This document shows, one piece after another, positions 57,198 to 64,000 of a stretch of DNA of 64,000 nt. Every line of letters starts with the position of its first letter. Position 1 is the first letter of the stretch. A program made the position numbers and the translations under genes. Under the pieces are notes generated by a model. That model was not told the origin of the DNA, did not search any database, and worked only from the letters and a program-made list of their open reading frames with translations. The DNA comes from Actinomycetes bacterium. Its GTDB lineage: Bacteria > Actinomycetota > Actinomycetes > Propionibacteriales > Propionibacteriaceae. The DNA lies in assembly GCA_023458095.1 (NCBI GenBank), contig JAEXAS010000026.1:124001-188000 (forward strand). The letters run 5' to 3'.

Positions 57198-58178
57198 TCA
57201 GTGCCCCAGCTTCACCAGTGAGCCATCAGACTTCCGATAGCTGATCTTCCGCACAACCTGGTCCGCATCACCGGGAACTCTCGCCACAGCCACCGTCGTG
57301 CCATCGCTGAGTTGAACCGCAGCCCAGTCCCCTTTGGGGTTTGACAAGGTGAGCTGCAGCTCAGTGGTTCCTGCAGGGAAGAGGCCCAGCTGGTAGCTGA
57401 AGCTCTGCCCGAATACCAAACCGCCGGCGAGCATGTTTCTTGGAGTCGCTCCGTCGGCAGGGAAGGCGAACTGGCGCAGCACTCCGACCATGCCTTGGCT
57501 CTTGCTGTGGTAGACCACCAGGTTCTCCCCTGCCAAGTTCATACGGGCAACGGGGGTGCCGTCAATCGAATGCAGGGTGCCCGCATCATCAATCCACACC
57601 CAGTCCAACCGATCGAGGTGTGGCACGTCGCTGGCGGTTTGCGTCACCGCAACGGTTACTCCGAAGGCGTCCATCCACTGCACCTGACCACCCGAGCCAC
57701 CGCTGTCCCACAGCACCAACTCCGCATCAGAGGCCTTTCCCGGCAACACCACGGCGACAGCACGCTTGCCCATTTGGATCCTCACCGGGGAGGTCAGCGG
57801 CTCCGGTAGCTCCCGGACGGCAGTGGCGACTTGCTTTCCGTCCCGCAGACCGGCCACCTCCGCAGATACCACGCCCTTGTCCCGGGTCAGCCGAACGTTC
57901 ACCTCGCTGAACTCGGAATCAACATCACCCCAGCGGTAGGAGCCCGAGGCCGTCACCGTCTGCTGGTTGAGAACCTGAGCGATGATCGGCGGGGCCGCCA
58001 CCACAGACACCGAGGTAAGGGCGGCGACCACCGCGGCAGCACCCAGGGTTCTGCGCATGGTTTGGCTTCGCCGAGCCTTCCGTCCGGCCTGAAGCACCTC
58101 GGCGGCATCGAAGTCGGTATCCCACTGCCCTGCCGCGCTAGCGAGATCATCATGCAGTTGCTGCTCCACGTCGGTCAT
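57198..58178 (-). CDS. Single-pass membrane protein paired with the sigma factor, possible anti-sigma
   Basis: The 326-residue protein has a cytoplasmic N-terminus of about 40 acidic/basic residues (DLASAAGQWDTDFDAAEVL), one membrane helix (about 44-66) and a beta-rich extracytoplasmic domain. Its start overlaps the sigma-factor stop by four bases. Position and topology fit an anti-sigma or sensor partner, although no zinc-binding anti-sigma motif (HxxxCxxC) is present, so a classical ZAS domain is excluded. Confidence 0.7.
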   Translation of the reverse strand: MTDVEQQLHDDLASAAGQWDTDFDAAEVLQAGRKARRSQTMRRTLGAAAVVAALTSVSVVAAPPIIAQVLNQQTVTASGSYRWGDVDSEFSEVNVRLTRDKGVVSAEVAGLRDGKQVATAVRELPEPLTSPVRIQMGKRAVAVVLPGKASDAELVLWDSGGSGGQVQWMDAFGVTVAVTQTASDVPHLDRLDWVWIDDAGTLHSIDGTPVARMNLAGENLVVYHSKSQGMVGVLRQFAFPADGATPRNMLAGGLVFGQSFSYQLGLFPAGTTELQLTLSNPKGDWAAVQLSDGTTVAVARVPGDADQVVRKISYRKSDGSLVKLGH

Positions 58179-58681
58179 TTCGTCATCCCTTCTTTGGCGG
58201 GCAGATAGCTTTCGCGCAAGGTGGCCAAGCCACGCGAGCAGGCGGACTTCACAGCGCCCACGCTGATTCCAAGCTGCTCGGCGCAGGTGGCTTCGGACAG
58301 GTCATCCAGATAACGCAGCACGATCACTCGGCGCTGCTGGGCCGGCAGTTGCGCCAGCGCCCGGACGATCTCGTCGCGATCGTCGACCACCGACTGTCCG
58401 TCGCTACTGGCCTGGTCCACCCACTCCACCGGCACCGGCGGACGGCGCCGCCAGCGATCAATGTTGAGATTCACCAGCACCCGGCGCGCATAGCTCAACG
58501 ACTCGTCGCGCCGTACCCGGCGCCAGGCCAGATAGGTCTTCACCAGCGCCTCTTGTACAAGGTCCCGCGCCAGTTCGCGGTCCCCGGTAAGCAGATAGGC
58601 CGTCCGTCCCAGCGACGGGGAGGCCGACACCACAAAGTCGGTGAACTCGGCATCCCGCGAGGCTGTCGATGATCTCAGCAT
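58175..58681 (-). CDS. SigE-family ECF RNA polymerase sigma factor
   Basis: The 168-residue protein shows sigma region 2 (RTAYLLTGDRELARDLVQEA and SYARRVLVNLNIDRWRRR) and region 4 (LPAQQRRVIVLRYLDDLSEA, SVGAVKSACSRGLATLRE). It lacks long extensions, as in actinobacterial SigE-type (SigE family) factors. ATG 58681 is preferred, with AAAGGAAG upstream. It directs transcription of unknown genes and is co-translated with the membrane partner. Confidence 0.92.
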   Translation of the reverse strand: MLRSSTASRDAEFTDFVVSASPSLGRTAYLLTGDRELARDLVQEALVKTYLAWRRVRRDESLSYARRVLVNLNIDRWRRRPPVPVEWVDQASSDGQSVVDDRDEIVRALAQLPAQQRRVIVLRYLDDLSEATCAEQLGISVGAVKSACSRGLATLRESYLPAKEGMTK

Positions 58682-58829
58682 CGGCTTCCTTTCCCCTTGG
58701 TCACCCATCCTTACGCAGGCCGGCGCCAAAAGGTTGCCTGCCGAATCTGGGGCACCCTTAGGCCCATGGCTCCCACCCCATCCGTGCCCGGGGTAGCCAG
58801 GCTGGCCCGCCAAGCCCCAGAGTGGTGCC

Positions 58830-59624
58830 ATGCGGATTGCCCTGGCCCAACTCCTTGCCACCACCGACCCGGACGCCAACCTGGGCTTGGTGGCGGACTA
58901 CACCACCCAAGCCGCAGCACAAGGTGCCGAGGTGGTGGTCTTCCCCGAGGCGACCATGTGCTCCTTCGCCCGCCCCCGAGCCGATGCCGCCGAGCCCTTC
59001 GACGGGCCCTGGGCGTCCGCGGTGCGTTCCATCGCAGCCGACGCTGGCATCACCGTCGTGGTGGGCATGTTCACCACCACCGACAGCCCGCAGGTGCACA
59101 ACACGCTGCTGGTCACCGGCGGTGTCGAAGCCCGCTACGACAAGATTCACCTTTTTGATGCGCTGGGCTACGCCGAATCCCGGCAGATCCGTGCTGGCAA
59201 CCACGCTGTGACCGTCGACCTCGCCGGCCACGCCCTGGGGCTGGCCACCTGCTACGACGTACGCTTCCCGTCCCTGTTCACCCACCTGGCCGGACGCAGC
59301 GCCGAGGCGATCCTGCTGCCCGCCTCGTGGGCCGACGGCCCGGAGAAGCTGCACCAATGGCGCACGCTGGTCACCGCCCGGGCGATGGATGCCACCGCCT
59401 TTGTGGTCGCGGTTGACCAGGCCAAGCCGCCGGCAGCCCCCGATGGCCGAACCCCTACCGGAATCGGGCATTCGCTGGTGGTCGGACCCACCGGCACCGT
59501 GCTGCTGGAACTCGGCGAGGACCCCGAACTGGCCACCATCGATCTCGACCTGGATTCCGTCGCCACCGTCCGGGAGCGGCTTCCCGTGCTGCAGCACGCC
59601 CGGCCCTTCGATCTCCCGCAGTGA
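58830..59624 (+). CDS. Carbon-nitrogen hydrolase (nitrilase superfamily)
   Basis: The 264-residue enzyme carries the catalytic triad: Glu in VVVFPEATM, Lys in YDKIHLFD and Cys in LATCYDVRFPSLF. It is a small CN hydrolase acting on amides (omega-amidase or deaminated-glutathione amidase type; specificity not decided). It reads divergently from the sigma-factor gene. Confidence 0.9.
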   Translation: MRIALAQLLATTDPDANLGLVADYTTQAAAQGAEVVVFPEATMCSFARPRADAAEPFDGPWASAVRSIAADAGITVVVGMFTTTDSPQVHNTLLVTGGVEARYDKIHLFDALGYAESRQIRAGNHAVTVDLAGHALGLATCYDVRFPSLFTHLAGRSAEAILLPASWADGPEKLHQWRTLVTARAMDATAFVVAVDQAKPPAAPDGRTPTGIGHSLVVGPTGTVLLELGEDPELATIDLDLDSVATVRERLPVLQHARPFDLPQ

Positions 59625-59739
59625 CGGGCCTGCGCGCTCTCGCCCCAACGTGACTTCAGTTCCAGACAGTCCCTGCGCGGCTTTCTAGTCTCCCTGGAGT
59701 CGGCACAGCGCCGACCGCGGACAACTCAGGAGAGTCGAG

Positions 59740-61197
59740 ATGAGCGCTCTGGACCTGGCGCGGTGGCAATTCGCAATCACCTCGCTGTATCACTTCGTCT
59801 TCGTTCCACTGACCATCGGTCTGGCCCCCTTGGTGGCGGTGATGCAGACACTCTGGGTTCGCACCGGGTCACAGCACTGGCAGCGCCTGACCAGCTTCTT
59901 CGGCAAGATCTTCCTGCTCAACTTCGCCATCGGCGTGGTGACCGGCATCGTTCAAGAGTTTCAGTTCGGCATGAACTGGAGCAGCTACTCGGTCTTCGTC
60001 GGCGACGTCTTCGGCGCTCCACTGGCCATGGAGGCCATGATCGCCTTCTTCATCGAATCGGTGTTCATCGGCGTGTGGATGTTCGGCGGCAAGATCCTCT
60101 CGCCACGACTGCACCTGGCCTCGATTTGGCTGGTCGCCATCGCCGTCAATCTCAGCGCGTGGTTCATCCTGGCGGCGAACTCCTTCATGCAGCATCCCGT
60201 TGGCACCCACGTGAACCCCACCAATGGACGCGCCGAACTCGACTCGGTGTGGACGATGCTCACCTCCGAAACGGCGCTGGTCACCCTTGGTCACACCATG
60301 GCCGCTGCCGGGCTGACCGCCGGGCTGCTGGTTGCCGGCATCGGTGGCTGGTGGCTGTCGAGGCTGCTACGCCAGGGACGCACCGACGACGCTGCCGGCT
60401 ACCGTCCGGCCGTCCGGCTGGGGCTGTGGGTCGCCCTCGCAGCAGCCGTCGTCGTCATTGCGAGCGGACACGTCCAAGGCCAGCTCATGGTCGCCGATCA
60501 GCCCATGAAGATGGCTGCCGCCGAAGGGATCTGCGAAACCACCACGGGTGCCGCCTTCTCGGTTGCCGCGTTCGGAAACACCTGCGAGGAGCTGGCAGCG
60601 ACCGCCGTCCTGGAGATTCCCGGCCTGGCCTCATTCCTGGCAACCAACAACGCCTCGGCCACTTTGTCCGGAGCCAACGACCTCGCAGCGGCCCAAGCCG
60701 CCGCCTACGGCCGCTATGGGCTCAACGGCTCGGGCTATATCCCGCCGTTGGCTGCCACCTATTGGTCATTCCGGGTCATGATCGGGCTGGGCCTGCTGTC
60801 GTTGCTCTTCGCCGCCCGCGGGCTGTGGTGCACCCGCAGGAACGCCTCCACCGCCCAACAGGCTCGCTTCGGACGCATCGCGCCGTGGCTGATCCCGGCG
60901 CCCTACCTGGCGTCACTGTCAGGCTGGCTGTTCACCGAGATCGGTCGAGCACCGTGGATCGTGGTACCCAACACCTCTGCCGATATCGACGTGCGGATGC
61001 TGATTGAGCAGGCTGCCTCCCCCTTCGTCGACAGTTTCGCGCTGACCACCAGCCTGGTGCTGTTCACCGCTGTTTACGGCATCTCGGCCGCCATCTGGTT
61101 CCGACTCGTGCGTCGAGTGGTGCTGACCGGCGCCACCGAGCCGGAACACCACACGCCCCCGTCCGAAGCCCCCGAACACCTCGTCTTCAGCTACTGA
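59740..61197 (+). CDS. cydA: Cytochrome bd ubiquinol oxidase subunit I
   Basis: The 485-residue membrane protein with about nine helices holds the heme b ligands and quinol site. Landmarks are the N-terminal YHFVFVPLTIGL (heme b595 His), MEAMIAFFIESVFIGVW, and EIGRAPWIVVP where other bd oxidases have GRQPW. The Q-loop is the short type usual in Gram-positives. It reduces oxygen using menaquinol. A Shine-Dalgarno precedes ATG 59740; cydB follows after 12 bases. Confidence 0.94.
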   Translation: MSALDLARWQFAITSLYHFVFVPLTIGLAPLVAVMQTLWVRTGSQHWQRLTSFFGKIFLLNFAIGVVTGIVQEFQFGMNWSSYSVFVGDVFGAPLAMEAMIAFFIESVFIGVWMFGGKILSPRLHLASIWLVAIAVNLSAWFILAANSFMQHPVGTHVNPTNGRAELDSVWTMLTSETALVTLGHTMAAAGLTAGLLVAGIGGWWLSRLLRQGRTDDAAGYRPAVRLGLWVALAAAVVVIASGHVQGQLMVADQPMKMAAAEGICETTTGAAFSVAAFGNTCEELAATAVLEIPGLASFLATNNASATLSGANDLAAAQAAAYGRYGLNGSGYIPPLAATYWSFRVMIGLGLLSLLFAARGLWCTRRNASTAQQARFGRIAPWLIPAPYLASLSGWLFTEIGRAPWIVVPNTSADIDVRMLIEQAASPFVDSFALTTSLVLFTAVYGISAAIWFRLVRRVVLTGATEPEHHTPPSEAPEHLVFSY

Positions 61198-61209
61198 GAG
61201 GCCACCATC

Positions 61210-62277
61210 ATGGAACCCACCGCTCTACAACTCGCCTGGTTCGGCATCATCGCTGTGCTGTGGGCCGGCTACCTGGTGTTGGAAGGCTTCGACTTTGGCA
61301 TCGGCATGCTGTTGCCCTTCCTGGGACGCAGCGAAGCCGACCGAAACACCATGATCAACGTCACCGGCCCGGTATGGGACGGCAACCAGGTCTGGCTGAT
61401 CTCGGCCGGAGGCATGATGTTCGCCGCCTTCCCGGTCTGGTACGCCTCGCTGCTGTCGGTGCTCTACCTACCGGTGGTGCTGATCCTGCTGGCGTTGATC
61501 GTGCGCGGTGTCGCCTTCGAGTTCCGCGCCAAGACCAGCTCCGCCGCAGCCCGCCGCGCCTGGGAATGGGTCATCGCCATCGGCTCCCTGCTTGCTGTGG
61601 TGCTGTGGGGTGCCGCCTTCGGCAATCTGGTGGCCGGCATTGACGCCCACGCCCTGTTCACCAACCTGGTCATCACCGACGGGAAGGCCGACCTGGTCGC
61701 CTCCACTTTGGTGGCACTGCCCAGCCTTTCGGTCCTGCTCAGCGCCCTGAACCCGTACGCCCTGCTGACCTCGGCAACACTGGTCGGGCTGTTCGCCGCC
61801 CACGGCGCCTTGTTCCTGGCTGGACGCACCCGTGGCGATCTTCATGAACGCGCTCGAAGCGCGGCACGCAGGTTGGCACCCGTGGTGCTGGTGGTGGGCG
61901 CCGGCTGGGCCATCTGGACGCAGCTTTCGCACGGACCCCTGTGGGGCTGGGCGGTGGTTACGATCGCCGCCGTTGCCCTCATTGCCCTGCTGCTGGCCAC
62001 CCGCACCGGGCGCGACGGGCTGGGATTTGCGCTCACCAGTGCGGTCACGGCCGGTGCGGTCGTGTTGATCTTCGGCTCGGTCTACCCCAACGTCTTGCCG
62101 ATCCGGCTGGACGGGGCCGATATCTCGGCAGCATTCGACACCACGATCGCCCTGGGATCATCCTCAGCCCCCACCTTGAGCGTCATGCTGATCGTTGCCG
62201 GCATCGCAATGCCCGCCGTCATCGCCTACCAGACGGTCGTCTACCGCACCTTCCGCCGACGGTGGGCACCCGCCTAG
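61210..62277 (+). CDS. cydB: Cytochrome bd ubiquinol oxidase subunit II
   Basis: The 355-residue subunit with about nine helices carries the CydB motifs WAGYLVLEGFDFGIGML and GPVWDGNQVWLI. It stabilises the di-heme centre in CydA. It lies 12 bases after cydA. The transporter genes cydDC that usually follow are not present; a terminator hairpin comes next. Confidence 0.94.
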   Translation: MEPTALQLAWFGIIAVLWAGYLVLEGFDFGIGMLLPFLGRSEADRNTMINVTGPVWDGNQVWLISAGGMMFAAFPVWYASLLSVLYLPVVLILLALIVRGVAFEFRAKTSSAAARRAWEWVIAIGSLLAVVLWGAAFGNLVAGIDAHALFTNLVITDGKADLVASTLVALPSLSVLLSALNPYALLTSATLVGLFAAHGALFLAGRTRGDLHERARSAARRLAPVVLVVGAGWAIWTQLSHGPLWGWAVVTIAAVALIALLLATRTGRDGLGFALTSAVTAGAVVLIFGSVYPNVLPIRLDGADISAAFDTTIALGSSSAPTLSVMLIVAGIAMPAVIAYQTVVYRTFRRRWAPA

Positions 62278-62366
62278 GCCGCCTGCCCGAACGCGCTGCG
62301 GCAAGGCCCTTTCGAAGCGCTCAAGGTCAACGTTGGTTCAGAGATCGTTGTCGCGGGGATTCCGAA

Positions 62367-62399
62367 AGTCGGAGTGGGTCAATCTGGCCCACTCCGACT
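62367..62399 (+). terminator. Terminator-like hairpin after cydB
   Basis: AGTCGGAGTGGG and CCCACTCCGACT form a perfect 12-bp stem around a nine-base loop, 90 bases past the cydB stop. No T-run follows. Confidence 0.65.
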
Positions 62400-62487
62400 C
62401 CTGACCCGGGCTGTGCCCTGCTCACGGCGGGAATATCCAGCCGGCAGCGGTCGCTATCTCGGGGGTACCCGACCCATTGGAGATGCG

Positions 62488-62964
62488 ATGCCAACCCTCG
62501 CCGACTTTCACGCCACCACCATCACCGGAGCCAACCAGGACCTCTCGGAGTACCTCGGCAAGGTGGTGCTGGTAGTCAACACCGCCAGCAAATGCGGCTT
62601 CACCCCCCAGTTCGCCGGCTTGGAGAAGCTCTACGAAGACCTCAAAGACGACGGCCTGGTCGTCTTGGGCTTTCCTTGCGCCCAGTTCAAGAACCAGGAG
62701 TTCGCCGACGACGCCGAAACCGCCGAGTTCTGCCAACTGAACTACGGGGTGAGCTTCCCGATGTTCTCCAAGATCGACGTCAACGGCGACAACGCCCACC
62801 CGCTGTACCAATGGCTGCGCAGCGAAGCGGGCGGTGCCTTTGGCGATGCCATCAAATGGAACTTCACCAAGTTTTTGGTTGACCGCCGCGGCCGCGTGGT
62901 TCGCCGCTTCGCCCCCAGCACCGAGCCTGCCGAAATCGAGGCGGCCATCCGTCCGCTGCTGTAA
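62488..62964 (+). CDS. Glutathione peroxidase-family thiol peroxidase
   Basis: The 158-residue peroxidase has the peroxidatic Cys in NTASKCGFTPQ (Cys instead of selenocysteine), the resolving-type FPCAQFKNQE and the Trp/Asn partners in IKWNFTKFLVD. In Actinobacteria such enzymes usually use thioredoxin or mycothiol. GGAGATGCG precedes ATG 62488; an earlier in-frame start at 62374 is unlikely. No regulator is adjacent. Confidence 0.9.
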   Translation: MPTLADFHATTITGANQDLSEYLGKVVLVVNTASKCGFTPQFAGLEKLYEDLKDDGLVVLGFPCAQFKNQEFADDAETAEFCQLNYGVSFPMFSKIDVNGDNAHPLYQWLRSEAGGAFGDAIKWNFTKFLVDRRGRVVRRFAPSTEPAEIEAAIRPLL

Positions 62965-63085
62965 CCCGGACGCCGAGCTGCCAGCCCCGCCCATTGGGCC
63001 TCCAGCCCGCTGAGGCCAACCAGTAGGCGGGACGCTGGCCTGCTCCTCTGGCACGCCGCCGTGTGCCCAGTCCACACTGTCTCCA

Positions 63086-63167
63086 CGGACACGGGGTGCG
63101 CCCACCTGGGGCGCTGAGAAGACACCCGTGGAACCTGATCTAGTTCGTACTAGCGAAGGGATGTCCG
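63086..63167 (+). ncRNA. TPP riboswitch (THI element)
   Basis: The thi-box core is present: GGGGTGCG...GGGGCGCTGAGA, then GACACCCG and the signature GGAACCTGATCTAG...TACTAGCGAAGGGA. Closing helix P1 pairs CGGACA (63086-63091) with TGTCCG (63162-63167). It lies 143 bases upstream of the YkoE-like gene and should control thiamine-precursor import. Confidence 0.93.
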
Positions 63168-63310
63168 CGTGAGAGTCGTTCCAACCCTTGGTTCGCCCAG
63201 TGCGGAGACGTTGGTGACCCCTGCGCCGATACCGGCCCCTGTTCACCACACCGTCGTCCGGTCGCCTTCGAGGTGGCATCGACGCGGTCGCATCCTCAAG
63301 GAGATCCGTC

Positions 63311-63961
63311 ATGCCCACCCGAGCCCCGTCAACCCACCGACCCGTTCAACCACAACGAGCCAAAGGTGGCCTCTGGGCCTGGCGTGGGGTTGATTTCCTT
63401 GTGGCCGCGGTCTTCGCGGTCGCCATGGGGGTGGTGTTCATCGCCTGGGACTACCTTCTGAACACCCCCTGGACGGTGCTCACGCTGGCCTTTCCGCCCG
63501 CCGCCTCCCTGGCCCTGGGCGTATGGCTGCTGCCCGCGGTGGCCGGTGGGTTGATCGTGCGCCGACCCGGTGCTGCCCTCTTCGTTGAGCTGATCGCAGC
63601 CGCCCTGGAGTATCTGATGGGAAACCCCTGGGGTCCCGGGGTGCTGCTGTCGGCCGTACTGCAGGGCGTGGGCGCCGAACTGGGGTTCGCCCTGGTGGGC
63701 TGGCGACGCTTCGGACGGGGCACCGCAGTACTGGCCGGTTCCCTGGCGGCAACGGTTGAGATCGTCGCCTACGAGTGGTGGAGCTACGCGGCGGGGTACT
63801 CCTGGGACTGGAAGATCGCCGTGCTGGGCTTCTCGGTGCTCTCCGGCGGCCTGTTGGCGGGTCTGGGTGGACATGCCCTGGTGCGTGCTCTGGCCACGAC
63901 GGGCGCCTTGTCCGCGTTCCCACCGGGGGCCGAGGCCCTGCACGAGGCCGAGTTGCCGTGA
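63311..63961 (+). CDS. YkoE-like ECF transporter S component (thiamine precursor uptake)
   Basis: The 216-residue membrane protein with about six helices resembles YkoE, the substrate-binding S component for hydroxymethylpyrimidine. It includes FPPAASLALGVWLLPAVAGG and IAAALEYLMGNPWG, typical of the family. AAGGAG lies seven bases upstream of ATG 63311. The TPP riboswitch before it supports thiamine-related import. The ATPase starts at its stop codon. Confidence 0.87.
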   Translation: MPTRAPSTHRPVQPQRAKGGLWAWRGVDFLVAAVFAVAMGVVFIAWDYLLNTPWTVLTLAFPPAASLALGVWLLPAVAGGLIVRRPGAALFVELIAAALEYLMGNPWGPGVLLSAVLQGVGAELGFALVGWRRFGRGTAVLAGSLAATVEIVAYEWWSYAAGYSWDWKIAVLGFSVLSGGLLAGLGGHALVRALATTGALSAFPPGAEALHEAELP

Positions 63962-64000
63962 GACCGGCGGCGGTTCACGCCGAGGGGCTGAGTTGGCAAC
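63958..64000 (+). CDS. ECF transporter ATPase (YkoD-like), start only
   Basis: A GTG overlaps the previous stop and opens RPAAVHAEGLSWQ, the first beta strand of an ABC ATPase of the YkoD type. The gene runs out of the window after 14 codons. Start and coupling agree with an ECF operon ykoE-ykoD(-ykoC). Confidence 0.7.
   Translation, partial: MRPAAVHAEGLSWQ

Noticed and set aside
57198..58178. Classical zinc-binding anti-sigma factor
   Set aside because: The HxxxCxxC motif is absent from the N-terminal cytoplasmic part.

Overview
This window is chromosomal DNA from a high-GC Gram-positive bacterium. GTG and TTG starts with purine-rich Shine-Dalgarno sequences, an L,D-transpeptidase lipoprotein, a SigE-type sigma factor, WYL and PspC proteins, and a DUF2520 gene directly before panC all point to Actinobacteria. 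Propionibacteriales/Propionibacteriaceae is my best guess (inference). Most of the window is ordinary chromosomal backbone with two accessory blocks.

Layout. 1-8.3 kb (mostly minus strand): an AI-2E exporter-family gene cut by the window edge, membrane and SHOCT-domain proteins, PspC, a lipoprotein/response-regulator/histidine-kinase operon, and a polyferredoxin-like membrane protein with a small coupled partner. 8.6-11.35 kb: a three-gene, translationally coupled operon of unknown function. Its last gene has the motif set of an ATP-dependent polynucleotide ligase. 11.5-20 kb: serB, an L,D-transpeptidase, a secreted GH25 lysozyme-like protein, a membrane O-acyltransferase with an SGNH domain, and a POT peptide transporter. 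20.2-22.6 kb: DUF2520-panC-panB. 22.98-26.67 kb: an FMN riboswitch followed by ribD-ribE-ribBA-ribH, then an NYN-domain gene.

27.6-36.4 kb holds a carbohydrate catabolic locus: an aldo/keto reductase, a YihS-like AGE-family isomerase, an ADP-dependent PFK/glucokinase-family kinase, a class II aldolase, an ABC sugar importer, and a divergent DeoR regulator with a triplet of candidate operators. The order isomerase-kinase-aldolase-DeoR resembles sulfoglycolysis, but the substrate is not proven. 36.4-38.6 kb is a small accessory zone with a Fic protein and gene remnants. 38.7-44.2 kb is a single-chain, eukaryote-like acyl-CoA carboxylase of about 1,836 residues.

44.5-50.6 kb is a defence island: PIN-like nuclease, HNH nuclease, C5 DNA methyltransferase, Vsr endonuclease, and a MORC/MutL-like GHKL ATPase fused to a nuclease-like domain. 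50.89-57.14 kb is an element integrated in a tRNA-Ser(GGA) gene, bounded by a perfect 55-bp direct repeat. It has no visible integrase. It carries a WYL regulator, an unclassified two-gene cassette (a 473-residue protein and a Gly-rich membrane/coiled-coil protein), a mini zinc-ribbon protein, and an AbiEi/AbiEii toxin-antitoxin pair. 57.2-64 kb returns to backbone: a SigE-type sigma factor with a membrane partner, a nitrilase-family hydrolase, cydAB, glutathione peroxidase, and a TPP riboswitch controlling a YkoE-like ECF transporter that continues past the window.
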